DNA from: UBA5862 sp002408105
GTDB taxonomy: Bacteria > Pseudomonadota > Gammaproteobacteria > Pseudomonadales > UBA5862
DNA: 22,623 bases
Direction: 5' to 3'
NCBI GenBank assembly: GCA_034189125.1
Contig: JAXHVB010000007.1
Coordinates: forward strand, 1-22,623
Shown here: one piece after another, positions 8,481 to 15,578 of the stretch
How positions within the stretch are numbered: the first letter of the stretch is position 1
How the letters are laid out: the number at the start of each line of letters is the position of its first letter
The notes under the pieces: model-generated
Seen by the model: only the letters and a program-made list of their open reading frames with translations
The model's database searches: none
Told to the model about the DNA's origin: nothing
Made by a program: the position numbers and the translations under genes

Positions 8481-8675
8481 CCGCGCCCATGCAGCAACTC
8501 GGTGCAACGACCCTGAATCCCTAAACCGGTGGTAGGATACCCAAGACCCTACAGGTTGTATGTGTTTACTGCGCGGCGTGTACCAACCCTGAAGGGTCTG
8601 CGACCTCGTCCAGTTCGCACTCGGGTGAGCGCCGCTGAAACACCAAATTAATGGCCACCTAGAGGAGCCCCACCG

Positions 8676-9095
8676 ATGAAACCTCCTACCCAAATAAGCC
8701 ACCCCCGATTGTTATTCCTGGGGGTTCTTGCCTTGAGTACCATGACGCCGTCATTTGCCAGCGCAGAACCGGCCACACCCCCTGCCGACTATTGGCAGCA
8801 CTGTGCGGTCTGTCATGGCGCAAATGCCCGTGGTGATGGCATGGTAGCGAGCGGTCTCAAGACCCAACCCACCGACTTGACCCGACTGGCGGCACGCAAC
8901 GGCGGACAGTTTCCTACCGCTCGGGTGCGCAAAGCGATCACCGGGACCCTCGACGAACGCACCATTGCCCGGTTCCATGGACCGGAAGAAATGCCCGTCT
9001 GGGGCAATCGCTTCCGAGACGAATCGGACAGCCACACCATTGCCAACGCGCGCATCAACGCGATCGTTGACTACCTGAAGTCCGTGCAGCGGTAG
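8676..9095 (+). CDS. Secreted monohaem cytochrome c (class I type)
   Basis: 139 residues. The signal peptide is about 1-30 (RLLFLGVLALSTMTPSFASA, then EPATPP), so the mature protein of about 109 residues is periplasmic. The single haem site is Cys43-Cys46-His47 (CAVCHGANARGDG), and Met106 in EEMPVWG is the likely sixth haem ligand. Both fit small class I cytochromes c. ATG at 8676 is preceded by AGAGGAG at 8 nt, one of the best ribosome-binding sites here. No oxidase, reductase or maturation gene is adjacent, so the electron partner is unknown. The 235-bp gap before it holds the aroC promoter but no clear forward promoter. Confidence 0.9.
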   Translation: MKPPTQISHPRLLFLGVLALSTMTPSFASAEPATPPADYWQHCAVCHGANARGDGMVASGLKTQPTDLTRLAARNGGQFPTARVRKAITGTLDERTIARFHGPEEMPVWGNRFRDESDSHTIANARINAIVDYLKSVQR

Positions 9096-9111
9096 CCAGC
9101 CTGAACCGGCA

Positions 9112-9159
9112 GCACCTGCGGTTGCGGTTTTGGCCGTTGGGCTGAGCAACCGCAGGTGC
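9112..9159. repeat. Perfect 14-bp inverted repeat (hairpin)
   Basis: GCACCTGCGGTTGC (9112-9125) and GCAACCGCAGGTGC (9146-9159) are exact complements around a 20-nt loop. The hairpin starts 16 bp after the cytochrome stop and ends 21 bp before the Smr start. No T-run follows on either strand, so it is not a textbook intrinsic terminator; it may protect the 3' end of the cytochrome transcript or be an interspersed palindrome. Confidence 0.7.
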
Positions 9160-9166
9160 ACAACGG

Positions 9167-9172
9167 TACAAT
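9167..9172 (+). promoter_or_regulatory. TACAAT, possible -10 of a near-leaderless Smr transcript
   Basis: A 5/6 match to the -10 consensus, 8 bp before the ATG of the Smr gene. RNA would start almost at the start codon, which fits the absence of a ribosome-binding site. No good -35 lies at 16-18 bp. Confidence 0.3.
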
Positions 9173-9180
9173 CCCCAGCC

Positions 9181-9753
9181 ATGAACGGCGCGAATGAAGG
9201 CCAGGACGAAGTCAACCCGCTATCGGCTGCAGACCGGGCGCTGTTTCACGCCGCCGCAAAGGGCACCCGTCGCCTGCGTACACCCAGAACGGCGCCGCCA
9301 CCCCGGACATCGGTTCGACCCCAGCAGCGCCATCCACGCCCTGCGCAGGAAGCGACGGACGCAGGCTGGTCCACTCAGCATGAGGACCTTGGTATCAGTG
9401 CGCTTTCCACCCTTAGCCACCGTGCACCCGGCGTACCTCAGCGGGTCCTTCAGTCGATGGCCCGCGGGAATTTCGTCCCACAGCAGCGCCTGGACTTGCA
9501 CGGCGACAACCTCGAGACGGCGGCGCAGCGGGTGCCAGAAGCCATCACACAGGCCCTGGCGAACCGCCGGCGGCGGCTTCTGGTCGTGCATGGAAAGGGC
9601 CACCGGTCGAGCGGTGGGTATCCGCTTTTGAAGACCTGGCTGGCCACACAGCTCCCACGAGACACCCGCGTTCTGGCATTCCGCAGCGCGGCGGAGAAGG
9701 ATGGAGGAACCGGCGCGCTCTATCTTCTCCTGCGCAGGCCGGAGCGAGGCTAG
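9181..9753 (+). CDS. Smr-domain protein (SmrA/SmrB-like)
   Basis: 190 residues. The N-terminal half is polar and rich in Arg/Pro, with the family-like opening LSAADRALFHAAAKGTRRL. The Smr domain occupies about 100-188: LDLHG (104-108), VHGKG (136-140) and the closing GGTGALYLLLRR (175-186). Smr proteins bind or cleave nucleic acid; E. coli SmrB cuts mRNA at collided ribosomes through the DLHG and HGKG motifs, both kept here. SmrA and SmrB cannot be told apart by eye. The frame is open from TTG 9130, but the ATG at 9181 matches the family N-terminus, and the earlier start lies inside the hairpin. It reads toward folE across a 93-bp gap. Confidence 0.88.
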   Translation: MNGANEGQDEVNPLSAADRALFHAAAKGTRRLRTPRTAPPPRTSVRPQQRHPRPAQEATDAGWSTQHEDLGISALSTLSHRAPGVPQRVLQSMARGNFVPQQRLDLHGDNLETAAQRVPEAITQALANRRRRLLVVHGKGHRSSGGYPLLKTWLATQLPRDTRVLAFRSAAEKDGGTGALYLLLRRPERG

Positions 9754-9846
9754 CGCACCAGCGGTTCGCTTTGCGCCTCCTTCCACATCCCGTACACTCC
9801 CTGCGGGCTCGGCTTCACGCCTTACATTCAATCAGCGGTACACCCC

Positions 9847-10404
9847 ATGTCTCTGGATTCAATGCAAGCGACTTTTTCTCAATTGATCGAAGCCATTGGC
9901 GAAGACCCCACGCGGGAGGGTCTGCTCGACACACCCAAGCGTGCCGCCAAAGCATTCGCCTTTTTGAACCAGGGATACCACCAGGACATCGGCGAGGTGC
10001 TGAACAACGCCATCTTCGAGTCGGACAACAATGAAATGGTGCTGGTAAAGAACATCGAGCTGTATTCGATGTGTGAGCACCACCTGCTGCCGTTCATCGG
10101 CAAGTGCCATGTCGCCTATGTGCCAAGCGGCAAGGTACTCGGGCTGTCCAAAATCGCCCGCATCGTGGACATGTACGCGCGGCGACTGCAAATTCAGGAA
10201 AACCTGACCAAGCAGATCGCAGACACCATCCAGCAAGTCACCGATGCAGAAGGGGTGGCCGTTATCATCGAAGCGCAGCATATGTGCATGATGATGCGCG
10301 GCGTCGAGAAACAGAACTCGTGCATGACCACTTCAATGATGTTGGGGATCTTTCGCAGCAACCCAAGCACCCGCGCCGAAATGCTGTCGCTGATTCGCGA
10401 CTGA
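9847..10404 (+). CDS. folE: GTP cyclohydrolase I (type IA)
   Basis: 185 residues. The enzyme converts GTP to 7,8-dihydroneopterin triphosphate, the first step to tetrahydrofolate and related pterins, as a cytosolic toroidal decamer. The zinc ligands correspond to Cys76 and His79 (MCEHHLLPF) and Cys147 (HMCMMMRG). RGVEKQNSCMTTSMMLG is the C-terminal signature. DPTREGLLDTPKRAAKAF near residue 20 is the usual N-terminal motif. The protein is shorter than E. coli FolE (222 aa) at the N-terminus, as is common. No strong ribosome-binding site precedes the ATG. The hydrolase follows after 19 bp and is probably cotranscribed. Confidence 0.97.
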   Translation: MSLDSMQATFSQLIEAIGEDPTREGLLDTPKRAAKAFAFLNQGYHQDIGEVLNNAIFESDNNEMVLVKNIELYSMCEHHLLPFIGKCHVAYVPSGKVLGLSKIARIVDMYARRLQIQENLTKQIADTIQQVTDAEGVAVIIEAQHMCMMMRGVEKQNSCMTTSMMLGIFRSNPSTRAEMLSLIRD

Positions 10405-10423
10405 GCCGAGGAGCCCCCAACCC

Positions 10424-11305
10424 ATGAGCACCATTCAAGAAGGAAAAATCCAGGCGAACGGCCTGGAATTTGGCTACCTGGAAGCAGGAACTGGTCCCCT
10501 GGTCTTGTGCATGCACGGGTTCCCCGACACAGCGAACTCCTATCGGCACCTGTTGCCAGCATTGGCGGATGCCGGGTTCCACGCAGTGGCGCCATTCATG
10601 CGCGGATACGCACCGAGCCAGATTCCAACGGATGGCGTTTACCAAACTGCGGCGTTCGGACAGGACACAATCGCACTCATTGAGGCCCTGGGGTACGAGC
10701 AGGCGGACCTCGTCGGCCACGATTGGGGGGCTTCTGCGGTGGCAGCTGCCGCCCTGCTGGCCCCGCAACGGGTGCGCCGGATGGTCACCATGGCCGTGCC
10801 CTATGGCGGCGGCATGGGCGCTGCGCTCCTGAATGACTGGGCCCAGCAGAAGCGCTCCTGGTACATGTTTTTCTTTCAGACCGCCCTCGCCGACTACGCC
10901 GTTCCGGCCAACGACTTTGCTTTCATCGAAAACCTGTGGCGCGAGTGGTCACCCGGTTGGGAATGGGATCGAGAAGACATGGCTGCGCTCAAGGCATGCC
11001 TCGCCGCGCCAGGAACACTGCAGGCAGCCCTTGGTTACTACCGCGCAGCGCTCAGTGGGGTTGGGACCAGTCCCGAGCTTGCCACACTGCAAGCCAAAAT
11101 CGGCACCACGCCCATCGAAGTGCCGAGTCTACACCTGCACGGCGTCCAAGACGGCTGCATTGGCGTGGAACTGACGGCGGACATGGAGCAAATGTTTGCA
11201 GCCGGCTTCCGCTGCATCCAAATTGAGGGCTGTGGACATTTTCTGCAGTTGGAGGACCCCGAACGGGTCAGCCGCGAAATCCTCGCGTTCCTCTGCGCCG
11301 ACTGA
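10424..11305 (+). CDS. Alpha/beta hydrolase, epoxide-hydrolase-like
   Basis: 293 residues, an alpha/beta-hydrolase fold enzyme. The oxyanion motif is HGFPDT (31-36). The nucleophile is Asp100 in GHDWGA, an aspartate rather than the serine of esterases. His272 in GCGHFLQLEDPERV is the general base, and Asp243 (HGVQDG) the likely acid. Cap-domain tyrosines at about 147 (RSWYMFF) and 205/206 (LGYYRAAL) correspond to the ring-opening tyrosines of epoxide hydrolases such as the Agrobacterium enzyme. Haloalkane dehalogenase has the same Asp nucleophile but normally uses Trp/Asn halide ligands, so epoxide hydrolase is preferred. The substrate is unknown. There is no signal peptide. GAGGAG lies 10 nt before the ATG. 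It ends 18 bp from the converging moaA. Confidence 0.85.
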   Translation: MSTIQEGKIQANGLEFGYLEAGTGPLVLCMHGFPDTANSYRHLLPALADAGFHAVAPFMRGYAPSQIPTDGVYQTAAFGQDTIALIEALGYEQADLVGHDWGASAVAAAALLAPQRVRRMVTMAVPYGGGMGAALLNDWAQQKRSWYMFFFQTALADYAVPANDFAFIENLWREWSPGWEWDREDMAALKACLAAPGTLQAALGYYRAALSGVGTSPELATLQAKIGTTPIEVPSLHLHGVQDGCIGVELTADMEQMFAAGFRCIQIEGCGHFLQLEDPERVSREILAFLCAD

Positions 11306-11323
11306 ACGCGAGCTCTGGCGGGG

Positions 11324-12292
11324 TCAACCGCCAATGAGCTTCATGACCGTGGTTTCTCCTCGGAAGGCGAGGGGCTGCTTGTCCGCCATCGCCAGCCCGA
11401 GCATGGCCTTCAGCTCCGCGGCTGCAACCAGCATTGGCTGGTCCAGCAACCCCCGCATCGAGTGGTATCGGCTGTTGCTCAGGCACCCATACAGGTGGCC
11501 CTCCGACGACAAGCGCAGCCGGGTGCAAGCACGACAAAACGGTTCGCTCTCGTTGGGGATGATTCCAAAAGACCCGACTCCAGGCACCTGAAAGCGAACC
11601 GCCGTCGAATCATATGGGGCATCGGTTCGTTCATACTGGTGGTGCGCCCCGATGCACTCCAGCAGCTCATTCATACCAACGAATTCTCTAGAAAACAGAG
11701 CCGGGTTGCGCGCAAGGTGCCCCATTCGCATCAGCTCAATGTAACGCAACTCGAAACCGTTGCGCATGCAGTAGTCAAGTAGTGGCACCACCTGATCCAG
11801 GTTGGAATGACGCATGGGCACCATGTTGACCTTGACCGCCACACCCGCCGCGCGCGCTGCCTCCAATCCAGCCAGAACGGTCGGCAAATCGCCTCCGCGG
11901 GCCATGCGCCGGAAACCATCCGGGTCTAGGCTGTCGAGGCTGACGTTGACGCGCCGGACACCGGCCGCGGTCAATAACCCGAGTTTACGGCTGAGCCACT
12001 GGCCGTTGGTGGTGATCCGCTTGTCAACCAAGGGCACATGCGCCACGGCTTCGAGAAACGGTTCCAGCATTGGTGAAATCAGCGGTTCGCCGCCAGTCAA
12101 ACGCAGCTCGCGAATGTCCGCCACCGCGACCAGCAACTCGACCGCATGGGCGAGCTGTGCACCGCTGAGTTCTCGATCGGCGCGCACCAGACGCTTGCCA
12201 CTCGGAACACAGTAGGTGCACGCATAGTTGCAGGCCGCCGTCAGGCTCACCCGCAACTTGCGAAACCGCCGCCCTTGTTGGTCGACAATCAC
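11324..12292 (-). CDS. moaA: GTP 3',8-cyclase, radical SAM (MoaA family)
   Basis: 322 residues. MoaA converts GTP to 3',8-cyclo-GTP, the first step of molybdopterin synthesis. The radical-SAM cluster motif is Cys21-x3-Cys25-x2-Cys28 (AACNYACTYCVP). LRLTGGEPL is the SAM-binding GGEP motif. The second, MoaA-specific cluster motif is C-x2-C-x13-C (PFCRACTRLRLSSEGHLYGC), with the RxR after it. The protein ends in Gly-Gly (MKLIGG), as functional MoaA must. It starts with GTG at 12292, overlapping the hpt stop as GTGA. No moaB, C, D, E, moeA or mog lies in the window. It may be one of several MoaA copies in the genome; the assignment to the family is firm. Confidence 0.88.
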   Translation of the reverse strand: MIVDQQGRRFRKLRVSLTAACNYACTYCVPSGKRLVRADRELSGAQLAHAVELLVAVADIRELRLTGGEPLISPMLEPFLEAVAHVPLVDKRITTNGQWLSRKLGLLTAAGVRRVNVSLDSLDPDGFRRMARGGDLPTVLAGLEAARAAGVAVKVNMVPMRHSNLDQVVPLLDYCMRNGFELRYIELMRMGHLARNPALFSREFVGMNELLECIGAHHQYERTDAPYDSTAVRFQVPGVGSFGIIPNESEPFCRACTRLRLSSEGHLYGCLSNSRYHSMRGLLDQPMLVAAAELKAMLGLAMADKQPLAFRGETTVMKLIGG

Positions 12293-12834
12293 AGTGCGAA
12301 AATCCCGGGGGCGTTGCGCAGGTAGCCCTGATAGTCGAGGCCGTAGCCAAACAGATAGCGGTCTTCAGTGTGTAGTCCGGTAAAGTCTGCACGCATGTCT
12401 GGCCGCACTTTGCGGTCGTGGCGCTTGTCGACCAAGACGGCGGTAAACACCTGGTCTGCTCCCGCAGACTTACAGTATTCAGTCGCAGCGACGAGGGTCG
12501 CCCCCTCGTCCAGGATGTCGTCGAGCAGGAGCAAGGTTCGACCCTTCAGGTCAATCGCGGGTTGCACCCGCCACCGGACCTCACCCCCTTGGGTCGAGTG
12601 GCCATAGCGCCCGATCTGGAGGTAATCCAGCTCAAGTGCGAATTCGAGCTGGGTCAACAGCTTGCCAGCGAGCACGACACCACCCGTCATGACGCACAGC
12701 ACCACGGGATTGGTGGCCGCGAGTACCGGCGTCATGGCCGCGGCCATCGCCGAGATTGCAGCCTCGACCTCGGCCTGGTCATACAACCGCTCCGCTCGGC
12801 CGAGCAGTGCACGGTAGTCAGGCACCTGGATCAC
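12289..12834 (-). CDS. hpt: Hypoxanthine-guanine phosphoribosyltransferase
   Basis: 181 residues, the length of bacterial Hpt (about 178-185). It converts hypoxanthine or guanine plus PRPP to IMP or GMP in purine salvage. The PRPP-binding motif is LLLLDDILDEGATL (101-114), and VMTGGVVLAGKLL (48-60) is the other loop. VLVDKRHDRK and the RYLFGYGLDYQGYLRN C-terminus match the family. The frame is open upstream to 12978 inside mscS, but GTG 12834 fits the family N-terminus and overlaps the mscS stop as GTGA. It overlaps moaA the same way, so mscS-hpt-moaA are probably translationally coupled. Confidence 0.94.
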   Translation of the reverse strand: MIQVPDYRALLGRAERLYDQAEVEAAISAMAAAMTPVLAATNPVVLCVMTGGVVLAGKLLTQLEFALELDYLQIGRYGHSTQGGEVRWRVQPAIDLKGRTLLLLDDILDEGATLVAATEYCKSAGADQVFTAVLVDKRHDRKVRPDMRADFTGLHTEDRYLFGYGLDYQGYLRNAPGIFAL

Positions 12835-13946
12835 GGAGCACCGCCCTTGACCTCGCCCGCCGACGGCGCCTCGAGGTGGACCCGTGTGGTTGGGTACGCA
12901 ATGTCGGCACCTGCTGTGTGGATGATTTCCAGAACATCCAGCAGCACCTGTTCTTTGATCGCATGGTACTTCGCCCAAACGGTTGTGCGTGTGAAGGCAT
13001 AGATGAAAAAGTCGAGCGAAGAAGCACCGTAGTGGTTGAAATTGACCATCAGGGTTTTGTCCACATCAATCTCTGGGTGGCTGTGCAGGTATTCGCGCAC
13101 GGATTCAAGGATGCCGGCAAGCTTCTGGTTGTCATCGTAGCGCAGCCCGATGGTCTCGTAGATCCGCCGGTTGTGCATTCGCGATGGGTTTTCCACCGCG
13201 ATGCTGGTGAAGGTCGCGTTGGGCACATAGAGCGGCCGCTGATCGAAGGTGCGAATGCGGGTCAACCGCCAGCCGATCTCTTCCACGGTGCCCTCGATGT
13301 CTTTGTCCGGCGAGCGCACCCAATCACCGACACAAAACGGCCGATCCATGTACACCATCAGGCCACCAAAAAAGTTGGCGAGCAAATCCTTGGCGGCGAA
13401 TCCGACCGCCAACCCGCCGATGCCGCCGAACGCCAGCACACTGGCGATGCTGAACCCCAGGGTCTGCAACACCACAAGCGCCGCGGTGATCAGCACCGAA
13501 ATCCGCACCAGGCGCCCGATGGCAGCTGCAGTGGTGGGGTCGAGCGGGTCACCGCGGACGTGGGCTGGATCCGCAATGTGCTGCTCCGCCTGACGCACAA
13601 AACGCACCATGAACCAGGCAAGCAGAAGAACCACGCCGATTTCGCGCGCGGGCATCAGCACCTGCAACCCTGGTGCCTCACCCTGGCGCAAGGCGAGCTC
13701 AGTCGCACTGGTCAGTCCCACCAGCCAAACCAGCACCCGAACCGGAGCGCGGACGGCCTCAAAAAACGCATCGTCCCACAGGGTGTGGGTCTGTTGCAGC
13801 CGCCGTTCAAGCCGATCGAGCAGGCGGGCCGTCAAGTGGGCGACCGTGGCCGTCGCCAGGACGATCACAAAGACCCGGAGAACCCAGCGGTTGTGTGGGG
13901 CAACTGTCGACAGGGCAGCCTCCCACAGGCCGTGCAGCAACTCCAT
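12831..13946 (-). CDS. MscS-family small-conductance mechanosensitive channel
   Basis: 371 residues, an inner-membrane channel that opens under membrane tension to release solutes on osmotic downshock. Hydrophobic helices are at about 22-41, 66-85, 101-118 and 145-163. The pore helix follows at about 167-200, with the Gly/Ala-rich packing typical of MscS (VLAFGGIGGLAVGFAAKDLL). The MscS beta domain follows (RPFCVGDWV at 202-210, EGTVEEIGWRLTRIRTFD, VPNATFTSIAVENPSRM), then a mixed C-terminal domain. It is longer than E. coli MscS (286) because of extra N-terminal helices, closer to YnaI-like members. The ATG lies 10 nt after the nagZ stop with a poor ribosome-binding site, suggesting coupling. 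Confidence 0.92.
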   Translation of the reverse strand: MELLHGLWEAALSTVAPHNRWVLRVFVIVLATATVAHLTARLLDRLERRLQQTHTLWDDAFFEAVRAPVRVLVWLVGLTSATELALRQGEAPGLQVLMPAREIGVVLLLAWFMVRFVRQAEQHIADPAHVRGDPLDPTTAAAIGRLVRISVLITAALVVLQTLGFSIASVLAFGGIGGLAVGFAAKDLLANFFGGLMVYMDRPFCVGDWVRSPDKDIEGTVEEIGWRLTRIRTFDQRPLYVPNATFTSIAVENPSRMHNRRIYETIGLRYDDNQKLAGILESVREYLHSHPEIDVDKTLMVNFNHYGASSLDFFIYAFTRTTVWAKYHAIKEQVLLDVLEIIHTAGADIAYPTTRVHLEAPSAGEVKGGAP

Positions 13947-13956
13947 ACCGAATCAA

Positions 13957-14979
13957 CTACCCAGCCGATTCAGCCACAAGCGCACGCAGTGCAGCGAGTT
14001 CAGTGGCTTGCACCACCGAATCGCACGACCGATGCAGCCGCTGCGCTGCCCGTGCCGCGCGGTGACCGGCCGCCTCAAGGGCGCCAAGCGCTGCATCGGC
14101 GCCGGCGCTGTCGTTGCAGACCAGCACCCGGTCGCAGCCCGCGTCAATGGCTGCTCGTACCCGCGCTGGCATTTCGCCCACTCCCGCAGCACCCCGCATC
14201 GCCAGGTCGTCACTGAACACCAGGCCTTCGAATCCACACCGCTGCCGCAAAATGCGCTGCAACCACCAGCGAGAGAAGGTCGCCACCTCAGGGTCGCAAG
14301 CGGGGTAGTGCACATGGGCCGTCATCACTCCGGCCAGTCTTTCAGCCAGGGCAGCGAAAGGCACAAGGTCCAGCGATTCAATGGTGGCAAAGTCACGGGC
14401 ATCAGTCGGCAGTTCCACGTGGGAGTCCGCCACCACGCCGCCGTGGCCTGGGTAATGCTTGCCCACAGTGGGCATGCCGACCGAAGCCGCGCCGTCGATC
14501 CAGGCGCCCGCCAGGGCGACGATGGCGGACGGTTCGGCGGAAAAACTGCGATGACCGATCACGGCGCTTCGATCGAGGTCCACATCCAGCACCGGTGCAA
14601 AACTCAAGTCGACCCCGACCGCGGCCAGTTCGGCACCACAGAGTCTGCCGCAGGCGCGGGCCAGTTCCAGCCCTTGCTGCGGGTCCGCAGCGTAGCGTTC
14701 ACCCAGTGCTGCGGCTGGCGGCAGCAGGGTAAAGCCGTCGCGGAACCGCTGCACACGTCCACCCTCCTGGTCGACACTGATCACCAGTGACGGGCGCAGG
14801 CGGCGAATCTCGCCTGACAATGCCCGAAGCTGCTCTGCGGACTCGTGGTTGCGTTCAAACAACACGACACCGCCAACCTGCGGGTGCAGGAGGCGGTCCC
14901 GTTCGACATCGGTGAGGCCCGTGCCGGCAAGGTCAATGAAGACTGCGCCGGCCGGCCGATTGGACTGTGGCGGGCTCAC
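13957..14979 (-). CDS. nagZ: Beta-N-acetylhexosaminidase (peptidoglycan recycling)
   Basis: 340 residues, matching E. coli NagZ (341). This cytosolic family-3 glycosidase removes GlcNAc from 1,6-anhydro-MurNAc peptides imported during wall recycling; its products can signal beta-lactamase induction. SVDQEGGRVQRF (69-80), KHYPGHGG (174-181), the Asp185-x-His187 catalytic dyad (ADSH) and the nucleophile Asp257 (FSDDLAM) are all visible. The frame is open to 15522, but GTG 14979 is chosen: it has GGAGGG 5 nt upstream and leaves the usual short N-terminus before VFIDLAGT. It follows the YkuD gene by 40 bp and precedes mscS by 10 bp. Confidence 0.95.
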   Translation of the reverse strand: MSPPQSNRPAGAVFIDLAGTGLTDVERDRLLHPQVGGVVLFERNHESAEQLRALSGEIRRLRPSLVISVDQEGGRVQRFRDGFTLLPPAAALGERYAADPQQGLELARACGRLCGAELAAVGVDLSFAPVLDVDLDRSAVIGHRSFSAEPSAIVALAGAWIDGAASVGMPTVGKHYPGHGGVVADSHVELPTDARDFATIESLDLVPFAALAERLAGVMTAHVHYPACDPEVATFSRWWLQRILRQRCGFEGLVFSDDLAMRGAAGVGEMPARVRAAIDAGCDRVLVCNDSAGADAALGALEAAGHRAARAAQRLHRSCDSVVQATELAALRALVAESAG

Positions 14980-15019
14980 CGCGTCCCTCCGCCGTTTTGG
15001 TGGACCCGAGCCGCCACCA

Positions 15020-15559
15020 TCACGCGGCCAGGGCGTCCATTGGTGCCTCACCGATGAACACCGGAGTGCCGGCGGAAACGGCATCAAACAGCCACTCAAC
15101 GTCGGCACAGGCCATGCGCACGCAGCCATGGGACACGGGCTGGCCAAGTCGGTCGACCTCCGGGGTGCCGTGAATGTAAATGAAGCGCTTGCCGGTATCG
15201 ACCGTTCCGAAGCGATTGGCGCCAGGTTCCTCGCCACCGAGCCACAGGATCCGGGTGAGAATCCAGTCGCGGTCCGGGGCCGCGCCCGCCAGTGCTTCGG
15301 ACCAGATTTCGCCAGTAAAACGCCGCCCCACGAAGACGCCGCCGCGGGGTACCCCTGTCCCAATCCGCGCCCGGATCCGGTGCCACCCGCGTGGCGTCTG
15401 GCCACTGCCGTTGCGCTCTCCGGCTCCCCGCAGGGCGGTCGATACCTCTTTAATTCCCTGCCAAGCGCCCGCGCGCCAGAGCCCCAGCCGCTGATCCGCA
15501 AGCGACACGAACACGGTGGCATCCGCGCTTCGAACGCCGGGTGTCAACTTTGCATCCAC
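15020..15559 (-). CDS. YkuD-domain protein without signal peptide; likely cytosolic L,D-carboxypeptidase
   Basis: 179 residues. The YkuD (L,D-transpeptidase) catalytic motif is complete: His130-Gly (YIHGTPEVDRLGQP), then SHGCVRM with Cys146 as nucleophile. The domain fills nearly the whole protein, from ATVFVSLADQRLGLWR at about 14-29. There is no signal peptide, lipobox or membrane helix, so it should be cytosolic, unlike the periplasmic Ldt cross-linking enzymes. ElsL of Acinetobacter baumannii is, from memory, a cytosolic YkuD protein acting as L,D-carboxypeptidase in muropeptide recycling; the position directly before nagZ suggests the same role. The start is GTG 15559 with no clear ribosome-binding site; an in-frame GTG at residue 16 is possible. 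The barrel gene ends 19 bp upstream. Confidence 0.85.
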   Translation of the reverse strand: MDAKLTPGVRSADATVFVSLADQRLGLWRAGAWQGIKEVSTALRGAGERNGSGQTPRGWHRIRARIGTGVPRGGVFVGRRFTGEIWSEALAGAAPDRDWILTRILWLGGEEPGANRFGTVDTGKRFIYIHGTPEVDRLGQPVSHGCVRMACADVEWLFDAVSAGTPVFIGEAPMDALAA

Positions 15560-15578
15560 AGATCGACCACACTTGCAC

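Noticed and set aside
8586..8597. ACCCTGAAGGGT palindrome upstream of the cytochrome gene
   Set aside because: Arms of 5 bp are expected by chance and no promoter or terminator lies next to it.
12756..14216. A 486-codon plus-strand frame opposite mscS
   Set aside because: It is low-complexity His/Gln/Arg-rich sequence, typical of a shadow frame, with no ribosome-binding site.
13957..15522. A 521-residue NagZ fusion protein
   Set aside because: The extra N-terminal part is the YkuD gene in another frame; GTG 14979 has a strong ribosome-binding site and gives the usual length.
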